Shown in pieces: positions 1 through 8,692 of a stretch of 64,000 nt of DNA. Where the stretch lies: assembly GCA_019828595.1 (NCBI GenBank), contig JAHQRK010000007.1, positions 1,364,001 through 1,428,000 of the forward strand, read 5' to 3'. How positions within the stretch are numbered: position 1 is the stretch's first letter; the number at the start of each line of letters is the position of its first letter. Origin of the DNA: Aphanomyces cochlioides (Eukaryota; Oomycota; Saprolegniomycetes; Saprolegniales; Verrucalvaceae). A model generated the notes under the pieces. The model was not told where the DNA came from and made no database searches. It saw only the letters and a list, made by a program, of their open reading frames with translations. The translations under genes were made by a program, and so were the position numbers.

Positions 1-843
1 TCGTCCTGGGGCGAAACTTTAGGCATGTGAGATGAGGAAAATACTTACTTGTACACTCATCCAAAGCAAAAAGCGAGTATATGGGGGGAGGAGAAGGTTG
101 TCAAGCTGCTGGAAGTGAAAGTTGACGACGGCGCGACGTTCCTACAAAATATGTTCAATTCTGAAAATTGACTTGAAGGAGCACCTCTGCATTAGGACCA
201 TATCGCTCTTGAATGAGCTGAGCACCACGGCGCATTTCTTCTTCAACGCCAGGCGTCAATTGGCTGTTTGTAGGATACGCAGCCAAGTTTTGGTGGAGCG
301 ATGAGACGAGCTGGTGTTTTAAATCATTCAATGTGTTGTCGGCTGAATCCAAATGTTCGCGTCGCGCGTCTTCGATTTCTTCCGTGAGCTGCGCAACTTT
401 TCCTTCAAGGAGTTCCAAATATTGTTTCTTGCGACGACGGCTTTGACGTGCGGACTCTCGATTTCGCTCGAGTCTAAGGACAGGGTGATCAGTTTGGCGG
501 ATTGTGTCGTTGTCGTCTACCTCTTTCGTCGCCTATCTTCCTCAGTACCGCCTTCATTCTCCCCAGTGGTCGGCGATTCTGGTCCTTCTAGCTCTGTCGA
601 AGCACTGCTTGAGGTTTCAATGGACCTCTTATTGCCCACTTGCTTGGAGCTCTTCTTTTGAGTAGGTCGTGCGTGGGTTGTGGTAGAACGAGCGCTCACT
701 TGCTTTGGCGGGTTGTAGAGGAAATCATTCACCGGGTCGTCTGGGGCAGTCGCGAGGAAGAACGACAGGAGGTCGTCATCTTCCGGCAGGAGCTCCAATT
801 CCTCCACTGACAGAGCGCGATCATGTTCATCGAGATTCGCCAT
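1..843 (-). CDS. bZIP transcription factor, 3' end cut by window edge
   Basis: DNA-binding regulator acting in the nucleus. I read exons at 521-843, 185-473, 49-141 and 1-5, joined by introns of 47, 43 and 43 nt; all phases agree. The splice at 474-520 rebuilds a textbook basic region, RKRLERNRESARQSRRRKKQY (core N-x2-SAR-x-SRRR), followed by leucine-zipper heptads (LELLEGKVAQLTEEIEDA). The N-terminal ~100 residues are acidic and then Ser/Thr-rich, a plausible activation region. The third exon gives a hydrophobic segment with FHFQQLDNLLLPPYTRFLLW, like the conserved C-terminal region of oomycete bZIPs. The ATG at 843 is the first in frame. The 142-184 intron is the least certain (donor GTGCTC). 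The gene continues beyond base 1. Confidence 0.88.
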
Positions 844-1353
844 TCTGTTGTGGTTTTCGTTGGGTGACGTCGCGATGTCCTCATGGAGGTGACTTCAAAG
901 AACGACGACCATATGCATCATATCATGCACTCTTTTATGTCATAATGAAGTTGAAAAGAAAGCCACGACCATGTTCATATTCAACTTTTAGAAAATGGGA
1001 AAAAATTAAACTTGATATTTGTTTTTAAAATATGATTTAGGCCTCCTCTGGCAACCACCTCAAAATATCATAATTTGAGAAAATTTCAATAATATGCAAA
1101 AAAACTTATAAATTGAGAGGTACTGCATCTGGCAACCACATTTCTCAAAATATTTTGTGAAAATGTTTTGAGATTTTTTCATGTTTTATGCCAATAAAAA
1201 AATTGAGCGAATTGGACCATATTTTCTTCAAATTTTCTAAATTGACAACGGAGGGTGTTCAAGTCGACTTCACTGAGAAGAATCCTGGGCAAGCGCTTCG
1301 ATGATCTCCATTTTCCAATTTGCGCGCATTATTATTATTCTACTTGCACATCA

Positions 1354-2240
1354 ATGACTATCTGGACCTTTGAAATGGACAAGATTTGGCTTGAAGAGCT
1401 CATCAAGCAATGCAAGGTCCATGGAAAACGAGCGAATAGTGGATACAAAAAGGAGGCATGGGCAGCAGCTCTCAATCTGCTGAATGATGCACGATCTCCA
1501 CCGTTCAAACTGTCCCAACTCAAATCACGCCATGATATACTGAAGCAGATGTATGGCACTCTTGCAGCAATTCTACGGACAAGCGGAATGGGTTGGGAGT
1601 CAGTGAGCTGTCAAATTGAATGCGAAGACAAGGTGTGGAATGATTTCATTGAAGGGAAGCCCGCAGCTTATCGTGGTTGGCGACATCGCCCATTCCCTCA
1701 ATATGACATGTGCCGACGATTATTTGATGGCATGATGACAACATGATCTCGCACAGTAGCTTCAGTTCCACTCCCTTGCCTTGATTCATCCTCTCCACGG
1801 GAAGACACCGCAGCGAATATTGTTCCTGAAGAGCTCGATATTGACTATGACAACGAGAGTTCAGATGAGGAATAGGAAGAAGAAACTTTACCCCAGAAAA
1901 GAAAAAGTCTCCGATTGGAAAGCCTCCTCAACGACGCCGCGTGCGGAATTCAATGGCATCAATGTTTCTTGATGAATTCAAAAGCTCAAGAGAAACCCAT
2001 GCTGAAGAACTACGTATTTTGGCGCGTTCAATCAACCCAAACACTGAACGAGAAGAACGAGTGCAATTAGCGCTTACAACTATGGAAAATGAGTTCCAAA
2101 ACTTGTCCGAGAACGAAATTATGGCCGGCATTGATATCCTTTCGAACTACAATGATGCAGCAACGTTTTTGAATCTTGGCAACGTGAACCGTGAGAAGTG
2201 GTTCATGTTTCAAATACGAAACAAAATAGGAATCAATTAA
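1354..2240 (+). pseudogene. Harbinger ORF1, Myb/SANT-like DNA-binding protein, broken
   Basis: The N-terminal part (ATG 1354 to stop 1744-1746) carries a Myb/SANT-like domain of the plant and oomycete transposon type. It starts WTFEMDKIWLEELIKQC and ends with the family's characteristic W-x-DFIEGKPAAYRGWRHR-x-FPQYD segment. After the stop, similarity moves to other frames: an acidic SSPREDT/NESSDEE stretch with an in-frame TAG, then from 1941 a clean reading frame to the TAA at 2238-2240. In PIF/Harbinger elements this protein binds DNA and helps the nuclease. At least one frameshift and one nonsense codon make this copy non-functional. Its stop codon is the target site of the nested element. 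Confidence 0.75.
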
Positions 2241-4187
2241 CAGTCGTCGACAGCCTCGAGGGGTCTTACGGATATATTTCCGGATCTGATTTGTTTTGAA
2301 AGAATTCATATGCCGAATAAAGTTATAGAGAATATACAGGTAAAAATATAAAGAACTGGAATTATACATTTATAAAGTTTTCAGCAATCAATCATCAGTG
2401 AGAGAAGTGCCATCGCTGGAGTCGCTGGAGTCGCTGTCATCTTTGTTGCCTTCATCATCGGACTCAGACTCTTCCAGGTAATCATCACCGTCAATAGATG
2501 TGATATGACTGTAAAGATCTAGAAGATCACGTTCAGACTTCCGAATGCAGCCAAATATGGCATGAGAAGTCAAGTTTGCCATGGCTACATCCAGGCGCTT
2601 ACCAACAAGTTCAAAGGTAGTCATATGGTTGTACTGTCGGCTGATCTCATTCTTCACTAGAGCCCACACAAGTTCAATCGGTTGCAAATTGGAATGGTGT
2701 GGTGGGCTATACCAGACCTGGTGTCCAGCATTTTCAGCCATGACAACAACAACAGGTTTCACGCTTTCGATGACTGGCTTTAATTTTGACCATAAATCTG
2801 ACTTTAGATCACAAGGCGACCAAGGCACATTCAGTCGACTGCACGCCTCCTGGAGCAATGCCTTTCGCCAACCGAACGCTGGTGTGTCATCAGGTCGCTT
2901 TTTGTGGTACTTTGCATTATCCATGACGATGACACAATTGGAAAGTTGTAGGTTTTCTAACTCTCGAAGGAGCCGCTCGAACCAACGGACAAAGTAAGTA
3001 TGGTCAAACATCCCATGGTAATCATTTGTTTGCTTGCGACCAGCACCAACAAATTTTTCGTAGACAAGAAGTTTTGATCCATGTTCTCCACCGTCGACAA
3101 TGGCGCTGATAAAGCAGTATCTCTGTCCCTTAAACTTGGCTCTAGGTGCAACGTCAAGCTCGTCGGAAGGATCGTACATAGATATATCATTTTTGTTGTA
3201 ATGGTGATGAACAAAGCTCTCGTCCAAATAGACGATTGGACGACGATTAGCCAAGTTGATGTGCAATGTGACTTGGCACATGTTTCGAACGTAGATGTCA
3301 CTCAAAACAGTGTTTTCTAGCGTCAAAGCTAATGATTTTTTACCTTTTCGGCTCCCACGTAGATAGCCACAATGTTTAACAAATCTTTGGACACAGCGAA
3401 TGGCTGACTGTTTGGCTTTGAAGTCATTTGTGTCGTATGATATGATCTTGGTGTCGACCAAGTGACCCAATACATCCTTGGCAACCACACGCTGCCTGAT
3501 TTGTCGATGATCGCGTACAAATTTTTGAACGGAGGCGATGACTTCAATCGTTCGTGGGATGCGTGTCTTTTGCGGTGTCGAGTTTACTGGTGGGGCTCGA
3601 ATATTTACTGTGTGTTCATGAATATATTCTCTCCATACTGTTTGTACTGTTTTGCGAGATCTTCCGAGCATGAGAGCAATGCGGGATGAGACATCTGTGG
3701 ATGTTGAGTCAGGGGTCTCACTTGATTTCTCATAACGCAAGAAAGCTTGCAGTCGTAGAATGTCCAAGCGCTCTTGCTTGGACAGAGCTCTGTCCCTATT
3801 TTGCTTGACGTATTTGCAAATTTCAGCGAAGTCGTCTGCGTTTACTTGGTCACGAACAGAACGACTCATTGTTCACACTGCATTGATGTTGCCTGAGTAG
3901 ACGTTTCACATGGCGATAAAATTTGAGAAACGCTCCATCTTGATCACCTTTTATTCTTATATTCTGATATAATATAATTTTTAGCAGTATATTATTTTAT
4001 GCATGAAATTTTAACAGATCCGCGAAGGTTTATCTATAATATCTCTTAAAGTACTTGTTTCTACAGTTATCTATTTGTGCAGTTGTATCCAAATTTTTGT
4101 TTGCTGTCGATGAAAAAAAACACATGGAAAACTGAATTATCTCACGAAAGTCAGAGGCTTTAGACCCCTCGAGGCTGTCGACGACTG
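2241..4187. mobile_element. Nested IS630/Tc1/mariner-superfamily element with wide D-E spacing
   Basis: Terminal inverted repeats begin CAGTCGTCGACAGCCTCGAG and continue GGGTCT at both ends (2241 onward; reverse complement ending at 4187), 26 bp without mismatch. The sequence is flanked by TAA on both sides (2238-2240 and 4188-4190). This could be a 3-bp duplication, or a TA duplication with one extra shared A. It carries one gene, an intact 493-residue transposase on the minus strand. Perfect termini and an open reading frame suggest recent insertion. The family name is an inference from the transposase; see the findings. Confidence 0.85.
2388..3869 (-). CDS. DDE transposase, IS630/Tc1/mariner superfamily, intact
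   Basis: A 493-residue transposase that would cut and join the ends of the surrounding 1.95-kb element. The N-terminal ~150 residues look like helix-turn-helix DNA-binding segments (IALMLGRSRKTVQTVWREY). Catalytic motifs are visible: first Asp in IVYLDESFVHHHY, second Asp in CVIVMDNAKYHKK, and Glu in SPPHHSNLQPIELVWALVK. About 81 residues separate the second Asp from the Glu, far more than the 34-39 of classical Tc1/mariner enzymes and close to the group described as DD82E (Sailor). The C-terminus is an acidic Ser/Asp-rich tail. ATG at 3869; no internal stop, so it may be active. Confidence 0.85.
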   Translation of the reverse strand: MSRSVRDQVNADDFAEICKYVKQNRDRALSKQERLDILRLQAFLRYEKSSETPDSTSTDVSSRIALMLGRSRKTVQTVWREYIHEHTVNIRAPPVNSTPQKTRIPRTIEVIASVQKFVRDHRQIRQRVVAKDVLGHLVDTKIISYDTNDFKAKQSAIRCVQRFVKHCGYLRGSRKGKKSLALTLENTVLSDIYVRNMCQVTLHINLANRRPIVYLDESFVHHHYNKNDISMYDPSDELDVAPRAKFKGQRYCFISAIVDGGEHGSKLLVYEKFVGAGRKQTNDYHGMFDHTYFVRWFERLLRELENLQLSNCVIVMDNAKYHKKRPDDTPAFGWRKALLQEACSRLNVPWSPCDLKSDLWSKLKPVIESVKPVVVVMAENAGHQVWYSPPHHSNLQPIELVWALVKNEISRQYNHMTTFELVGKRLDVAMANLTSHAIFGCIRKSERDLLDLYSHITSIDGDDYLEESESDDEGNKDDSDSSDSSDGTSLTDD

Positions 4188-4190
4188 TAA

Positions 4191-5140
4191 AGATGATTTA
4201 ATGGACGTCGACTGCGCAGAACACTCTTGTATTGTCTCCACATTGCATTGGCAATGCTGTCGCGCCATACTTTGGCTTCGTTTGAATCGCTAGATTCGAC
4301 ATCATTGTTGCGTTCATTCTCCTCTGCTTCTTCATTTTGAGCTTCAATGACTGATTCATCGAATATGTCCGATTGGACTCCGTGTGGTCGGATGAAATTA
4401 TGTCGGATGGCAATATCCCAACACCTCGGATACGTCGCAAGTCCTTTCGTCAAGGCATCAGTCTACACTTTGCTGTCCGAGGCGGACCCTGCCCATCCAG
4501 CCAATATGTACGTGAACATAAGATCGAAGTCACATCCAGCCAGCACGTTCATGGTCAATCCTTTTCGGCCGTGAAATGCTGCTGCCTCTGTTGCTGAAAC
4601 ACGCACCGGAATGTGGGTTCCATCGATTGCCATTCTGCAGTTGGAAAAGAATGGGAAATACTTTGGGTTGGACTCAATATGAGGGTGAACACAATTTGGA
4701 TCAGGCAGCCGTATGTATCTCGAGACAAGGCGCTTGATACCGAAAACAACGTGGTGCAGATAGTAGGTGATTGTTTCACCGGAATGCTGAAATCGCTCTT
4801 GTAAGTTTGAGCTCGATACGTCATGGCCAGCGAAATACAAGAACATGCAGAGTTGCTCCTCGACACTGACGTGAGGACTGTCACAAAGAGCGCCAATTTC
4901 CATCAATTCGTTGACCAAACTTCGGAAAACGTAACGCGGCATTCGGAACATTTCAACGAATACGTCGTGATTTCCCCGAAGCTTTTCTTGGACCCATTGA
5001 GATCCTGTGAGTTGTGATGATCTCTTTGGTGTCTTGTGACAGAACGCATAGTAGTGATATGCCGCGTATTGGAGGAACAAGTCTTGTCGGGTTTTCCACG
5101 CCCGGAGGCGAATAATCAGAAGCAACAAACGACGATGCAT
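4191..5140 (-). pseudogene. HARBI1-type nuclease of Harbinger element 1, internally deleted
   Basis: The N-terminal 225 residues (ATG 5140) match a PIF/Harbinger DDE nuclease. The helical N-domain (VSVEEQLCMFLYFAGHD) is present, and the first catalytic Asp lies in MAIDGTHIPVRV, followed by FHGRKGLTMNVLAGC and AGWAGSASDSKV. An in-frame TAG then interrupts what should read DSKVLTDALTKGL, and after TKGLATYP the sequence jumps to the C-terminal helix IAIRHNFIRPHG. The segment bearing the second Asp and the Glu is missing, so the copy cannot be catalytic. Its natural stop overlapped that of ORF1. The nested element now extends the frame about nine codons into its terminal repeat, to about 4160. 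Confidence 0.82.
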
Positions 5141-5384
5141 TCACTTCGGACCCCCGGCGCGGCGATTCACAAGAGCCAAAATAAGCAGAATGGTCGATAT
5201 CAAAATGACATTTTAGGGTATAAAGATGTTTGGAAATTGGAGATTTTGCTTGGCTGCCAGACATTATCAAGTTTGAAAAAATGAATAAATTGAATACGAC
5301 AAAGCAGTTTTATTGGCACTATAAAAAAATTCACAAAATAGAATATTTTGTTGAGATACAAGTTGGTTGCCAGAGGAGCTCTTA

Positions 5385-5963
5385 AAGATTTAAATTGATA
5401 AAGAGTAGACTAAAAATAAATTTATAAAAATAATACATATAAACTGTCCTATGCGTTTAAACGTATTGAAATTCCAGGTAGGAGAAAAACTACAGAATTT
5501 GGGGAATAAAACTTATTTTTGATAAAAAAAGATCCATTGGAGATTTTCCCACGTTGGTCTCGAGTCAGACAATTCAGTCAAAGCGAGGTCAAGTCCCCAT
5601 GGCCTCGTATGACGTGCACGAGATTCTCCACAGCTTCACAGTGATGCCCTTGTGTAAATTTAATAGCTTATACCAATTAACAATGAATATGAATGAACTT
5701 GTGGTGCTTGGGAAACATTATGAAAACTTCGCACAAGAAAATCAAAATTCTTCAGTTTTATCAGCTGAATTCGACGAGAATATGAGAGGAATATTGTACT
5801 TTGAGACTCGTTGCACGAAGAGACTCATTTCTGTGGTATTGAATTGGAATAGGAGATTTAAAGGGGCGACTTCAGCGTCAACACCCCTGGAAGCAGCGAC
5901 TGTGTCTTGTAACAAGACACAGTCGCTTTAATTTTAGCCAATTAAAAGAGTTGTTCAAATTTA
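5385..5963. other. Intergenic; one weak ORF only
   Basis: AT-rich spacer between Harbinger element 1 and the miniature element. A 110-codon plus-strand frame (ATG 5599 to 5931) has no recognisable domain and ends inside a perfect hairpin, so I do not call it a gene. The spacer ends in AGCCAATTAAAAG and the TTA target site of the miniature element. Confidence 0.5.
5895..5927. repeat. Perfect 33-bp palindrome
   Basis: AGCGACTGTGTCTTGT (5895-5910) is followed by one A and then its exact reverse complement (5912-5927). The RNA or single strand could form a strong 14-16 bp hairpin. No U-tract directly follows, and a role as terminator or transposon end is not shown. Confidence 0.85.
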
Positions 5964-6237
5964 GGGTGCGTCTGGCAAAATTTCAAAATCAATATGTCAT
6001 TTTCAGCCAAAATGGGATCAACAATTTATGGCATATTCAAAATGGAGGTAAAACCTCCATTTCGTAAAATGGCATTTTGGGAGCCTCCACTGAGTATATC
6101 CGAACCAAAAATATTGGACTTGGTGCAAAACTCTTTGAGATAAACAAGTTCATATTTTGACCTAAATTATTGAATTTGGCCTAAAAATGGCATTTTGGGC
6201 CTATTTATTGTAATATTTTCGGTTGCCAGACGGGCCC
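5964..6237. mobile_element. Non-coding miniature Harbinger-like element (MITE)
   Basis: Ends are inverted: GGGTGCGTCTGGCAA at 5964 and the complement of GGGCCCGTCTGGCAA ending at 6237, with TTA duplications at 5961-5963 and 6238-6240. The 274-bp body is non-coding and contains several copies of AAATGGCATTTTGG. Termini resemble the CTGGCAAC core of Harbinger element 1, so a related transposase may mobilise it. Confidence 0.8.
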
Positions 6238-6550
6238 TTAGCCAATAATAGCACATATAATTGTGTATGCTCTCGGCTTTAAACAGAACTCAGCAACAAC
6301 CGCGGTCAACTGATTGTTGCTATCTTTCTTGCCATAAGACTACTGAGGTATGCGACGGCGTACGTGGATGTGACATAGAACCTTCCACTTGTGTCAAATG
6401 AACTTTATCAATACCTCTCAACCAAGCAATACGGTTAAAACTACATTATCCGGATATTTGACAGATTTCGATCCACCAACCCAACCCAACGACAGTTGAG
6501 GACGACATGTTTGAAGGCAAAGCTGAGTCCATCACAGAAGTCAAAGCAAC

Positions 6551-7360
6551 ATGGAAATCAAACAAGTGGTCGGTCTCGAAGAAGGATGGGAACAGATCAG
6601 AACGAAAGGCATTGACGTGCTTGTCGTCATCATCGAGAACGGCAACGCCGAAGACACAACACATCTAATCCCACCTCATCAACTCATGCCGATATATCAA
6701 GTCTGCTGCGACATGTGCGCTCAAAAAGCACCTCGGCGCAGTTGTATGCCCGCCATGGCGAAACTATTGAGATATACCTTCGAGAAAATGCCCTCCCAGC
6801 CCTCCAAAACCAGCATAGCGAGTCCTTACTTAACGAACTACAATGTCGTTGGCAAAATCACAATTTCATGATCAAGTGGATGTCCAAATTCTTTATGATT
6901 TTGGATCGTTATTACGTCAAGCACAATTCACTCCCGTCCTTGGACGACGCAGGACTGAACGCCTTCAAGACCGTTGTGTTCTCCGTCATAAAGAAAGACG
7001 TTGCCGATGCTATGTTGGCATCTGTCGACAAGGAGCGTGGAGGCGAAATTGTTGATACAACCTTGCTTCGCAACTGCACTGAAGTGTTTGTGGCCATGGG
7101 AATCGGGTCGCTAGAAGTCTACGAATCTGACTTAGAGGGGCCATTTATCAAGCGCTCCATATCATCATACAATTCCACGGAAATGCAAGCGTGGATGGAT
7201 GGCGGCTCGACCTCCCCTGAGTATATTTCCAAAGTCGACGAGATTCTGAAGATCGAAGCGAGTCGTGTGTCTCGCTATATGCACGCTACAACTGAAGCAA
7301 AGTTGCTAAGCACTTTGAGAATGGAATTGACTGAGAAACATCAAACTGTATTGTTATAGG
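6551..7360 (+). pseudogene. Truncated cullin duplicate
   Basis: This copy matches the first ~270 residues of the intact cullin at 14592. It starts with ATG 6551 (GLEEGWEQIRTKGIDVL against ELEEGWEKIKTKAIDVL). Near 6735 about 10 nt are missing relative to the parent, shifting the frame. The second part reads SAQLYARHGETIEIYLREN onward in the new frame with long identical runs such as AGLNAFKTVVFSVIKKDV. It ends at MELTEKHQTVLL, where the parental codon after the LL pair is replaced by TAG (7357-7359). No cullin-homology domain or neddylation site remains. Sequence after 7360 shows no cullin similarity. It may be transcribed, since a TTATCCGGATA motif like that of the parent lies at 6446-6456. 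Confidence 0.88.
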
Positions 7361-7878
7361 AAGATGCATCTAATTGAATGTAGCTGGAAGTATTTTCGTG
7401 TCCATACTTTCATCTTGGCAGCGAGGGAGGCATTAAATTTTGCTTCAACATCACAATCCGAACCTCAAAATTCAATGCATATTGCAACAATTCCAATCGA
7501 AACTCAGTGGACGAACCACCTACTTGAAGATAGTTTGAAACATGCGATAGCTGCAACAGCTCGATACTTGCCTCTATGGACGAACCGCTTGATTCCCCTT
7601 CGTTAAATTCAACCTGGAGTCATTCTTTTATCCATCAAGTCGCCACACAGGCTGCAAGAAATCCCATGACAATACATTGTAGTCATGTCAACAAATTCTT
7701 TTTATCCTGCCAGCCAAAATGACCCCAGTTGCTCGTTTTTCGTCCTATAAGTGTAGGCTTGGCTAGGGGCCAAGGAGATATCCATTATTTTGTTGAAAAG
7801 ACGTTATTCAACTTGCAATTGTGTGGCAACAAGTCGAGGTGGACAATGACGAGGAAGTTGTGGAAGGTTTGGTCATTA
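7361..7878. other. Intergenic, no gene seen
   Basis: About 500 bp between the cullin pseudogene and Harbinger element 2. An 80-codon frame at 7364-7606 shows no domain. The stretch ends in CATTA, the duplicated target of element 2. Confidence 0.5.
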
Positions 7879-8039
7879 GAGAGATTTCGCAAACCACTTT
7901 CATTATCATTACCCTCACATTTTCTGATCTGCTATATAAAACCTACACATAACCCTAAACCTTCACTAAAATTTCCAATGAAAGCAACCATTGTGGTGAA
8001 AACCAGTCATTACCCTCACATTCCTGAATTGTTGCTGTT

Positions 8040-8683
8040 ATGGAAGGTGCGAAGCGCAAAAACTTCTCCGAAGAGGAAGACATTATGATTCTTCGTCAAG
8101 TACTTGCGGAACTTCCGTTCCAACAGGGTTACGGTAAAGTCATGGGAGCTTGGGACAAGGTTGCTCAAACCCTTTCCTTGTCACCTGACTACCCAGGGAC
8201 GAAATCAGCGGACAAACCGCGCAGAATCGATTCAACTTTCTCATTTCAGCGGGAAGGAAACACAACGCAGAGTCTGCAAAAATGAGCGGAATTGATGAAG
8301 AGGAATCGGAACTTCATTTATTGTTAGATGAGCAAATTATGCTTGTTGATGATAACGAAGCTTCAAAAAAAGGAAAGCTCATGGCTAAGAAATGCAACTC
8401 GGAAGCCAATGATCAAGCTGGTCATGTAATTCGAAGCCTGGCAACCGAGAGGCTTAAGAGAAAGCGAGAGGATCCCCTATCTACATCCGAAAATGCCAAC
8501 TCAACACCCAACAAAATGCAAAAAATCGTCGAAATTGTTGCTATCGCCAAGGAAAAGGAGCTTGAGTTTCTAAAAATGAAATGGGAAGTCGAACGCTCCG
8601 ATCGGTTGGCTGCAGAAGAAGCTCGTCGTGCTGACAACGAAAGAATGATGGCGATACTTGAAATGTTAGCCAAGAAGCAATAA
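8040..8683 (+). pseudogene. Harbinger 2 ORF1, Myb/SANT-like, one frameshift
   Basis: Starts MEGAKRKNFSEEEDIMILRQV, a Myb/SANT-like transposon ORF1 start, with the helix RVMGAWDKVAQTL-like segment GKVMGAWDKVAQTL. The frame is lost at about 8215. Moving one base gives AQNRFNFLISAGRKHNAESA, which runs straight into MSGIDEEESELHLLLDEQ (ATG 8282) and a charged coiled coil ending MMAILEMLAKKQ. One small indel therefore splits an otherwise complete protein of about 215 residues. I see no splice pair that would repair it, though a misread intron is not excluded. The stop lies 8 bp before the nested mariner's TA target. Confidence 0.72.
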
Positions 8684-8692
8684 TTATGAATA

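Larger units (their letters stand above)
1040..5381. mobile_element. PIF/Harbinger element 1, decayed, with nested transposon
   Basis: Inverted termini share CTCCTCTGGCAACCA (left from 1040, right ending 5381) and are flanked by a TTA duplication (1037-1039 and 5382-5384), the 3-bp TWA-type target site of PIF/Harbinger elements. Subterminal copies of CTGGCAACC (about 1129) and GGCTGCCAG (about 5251) repeat the terminal motif. Inside are a plus-strand Myb/SANT-like ORF1 and a convergent minus-strand HARBI1-type nuclease, the usual two-gene layout. Both are broken. A separate 1947-bp DDE transposon sits between them; without it the element would be about 2.4 kb. Confidence 0.85.

Noticed and set aside
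5599..5931. 110-codon plus-strand frame
   Set aside because: No domain or homology recognised, and it terminates inside a perfect palindrome; likely chance.
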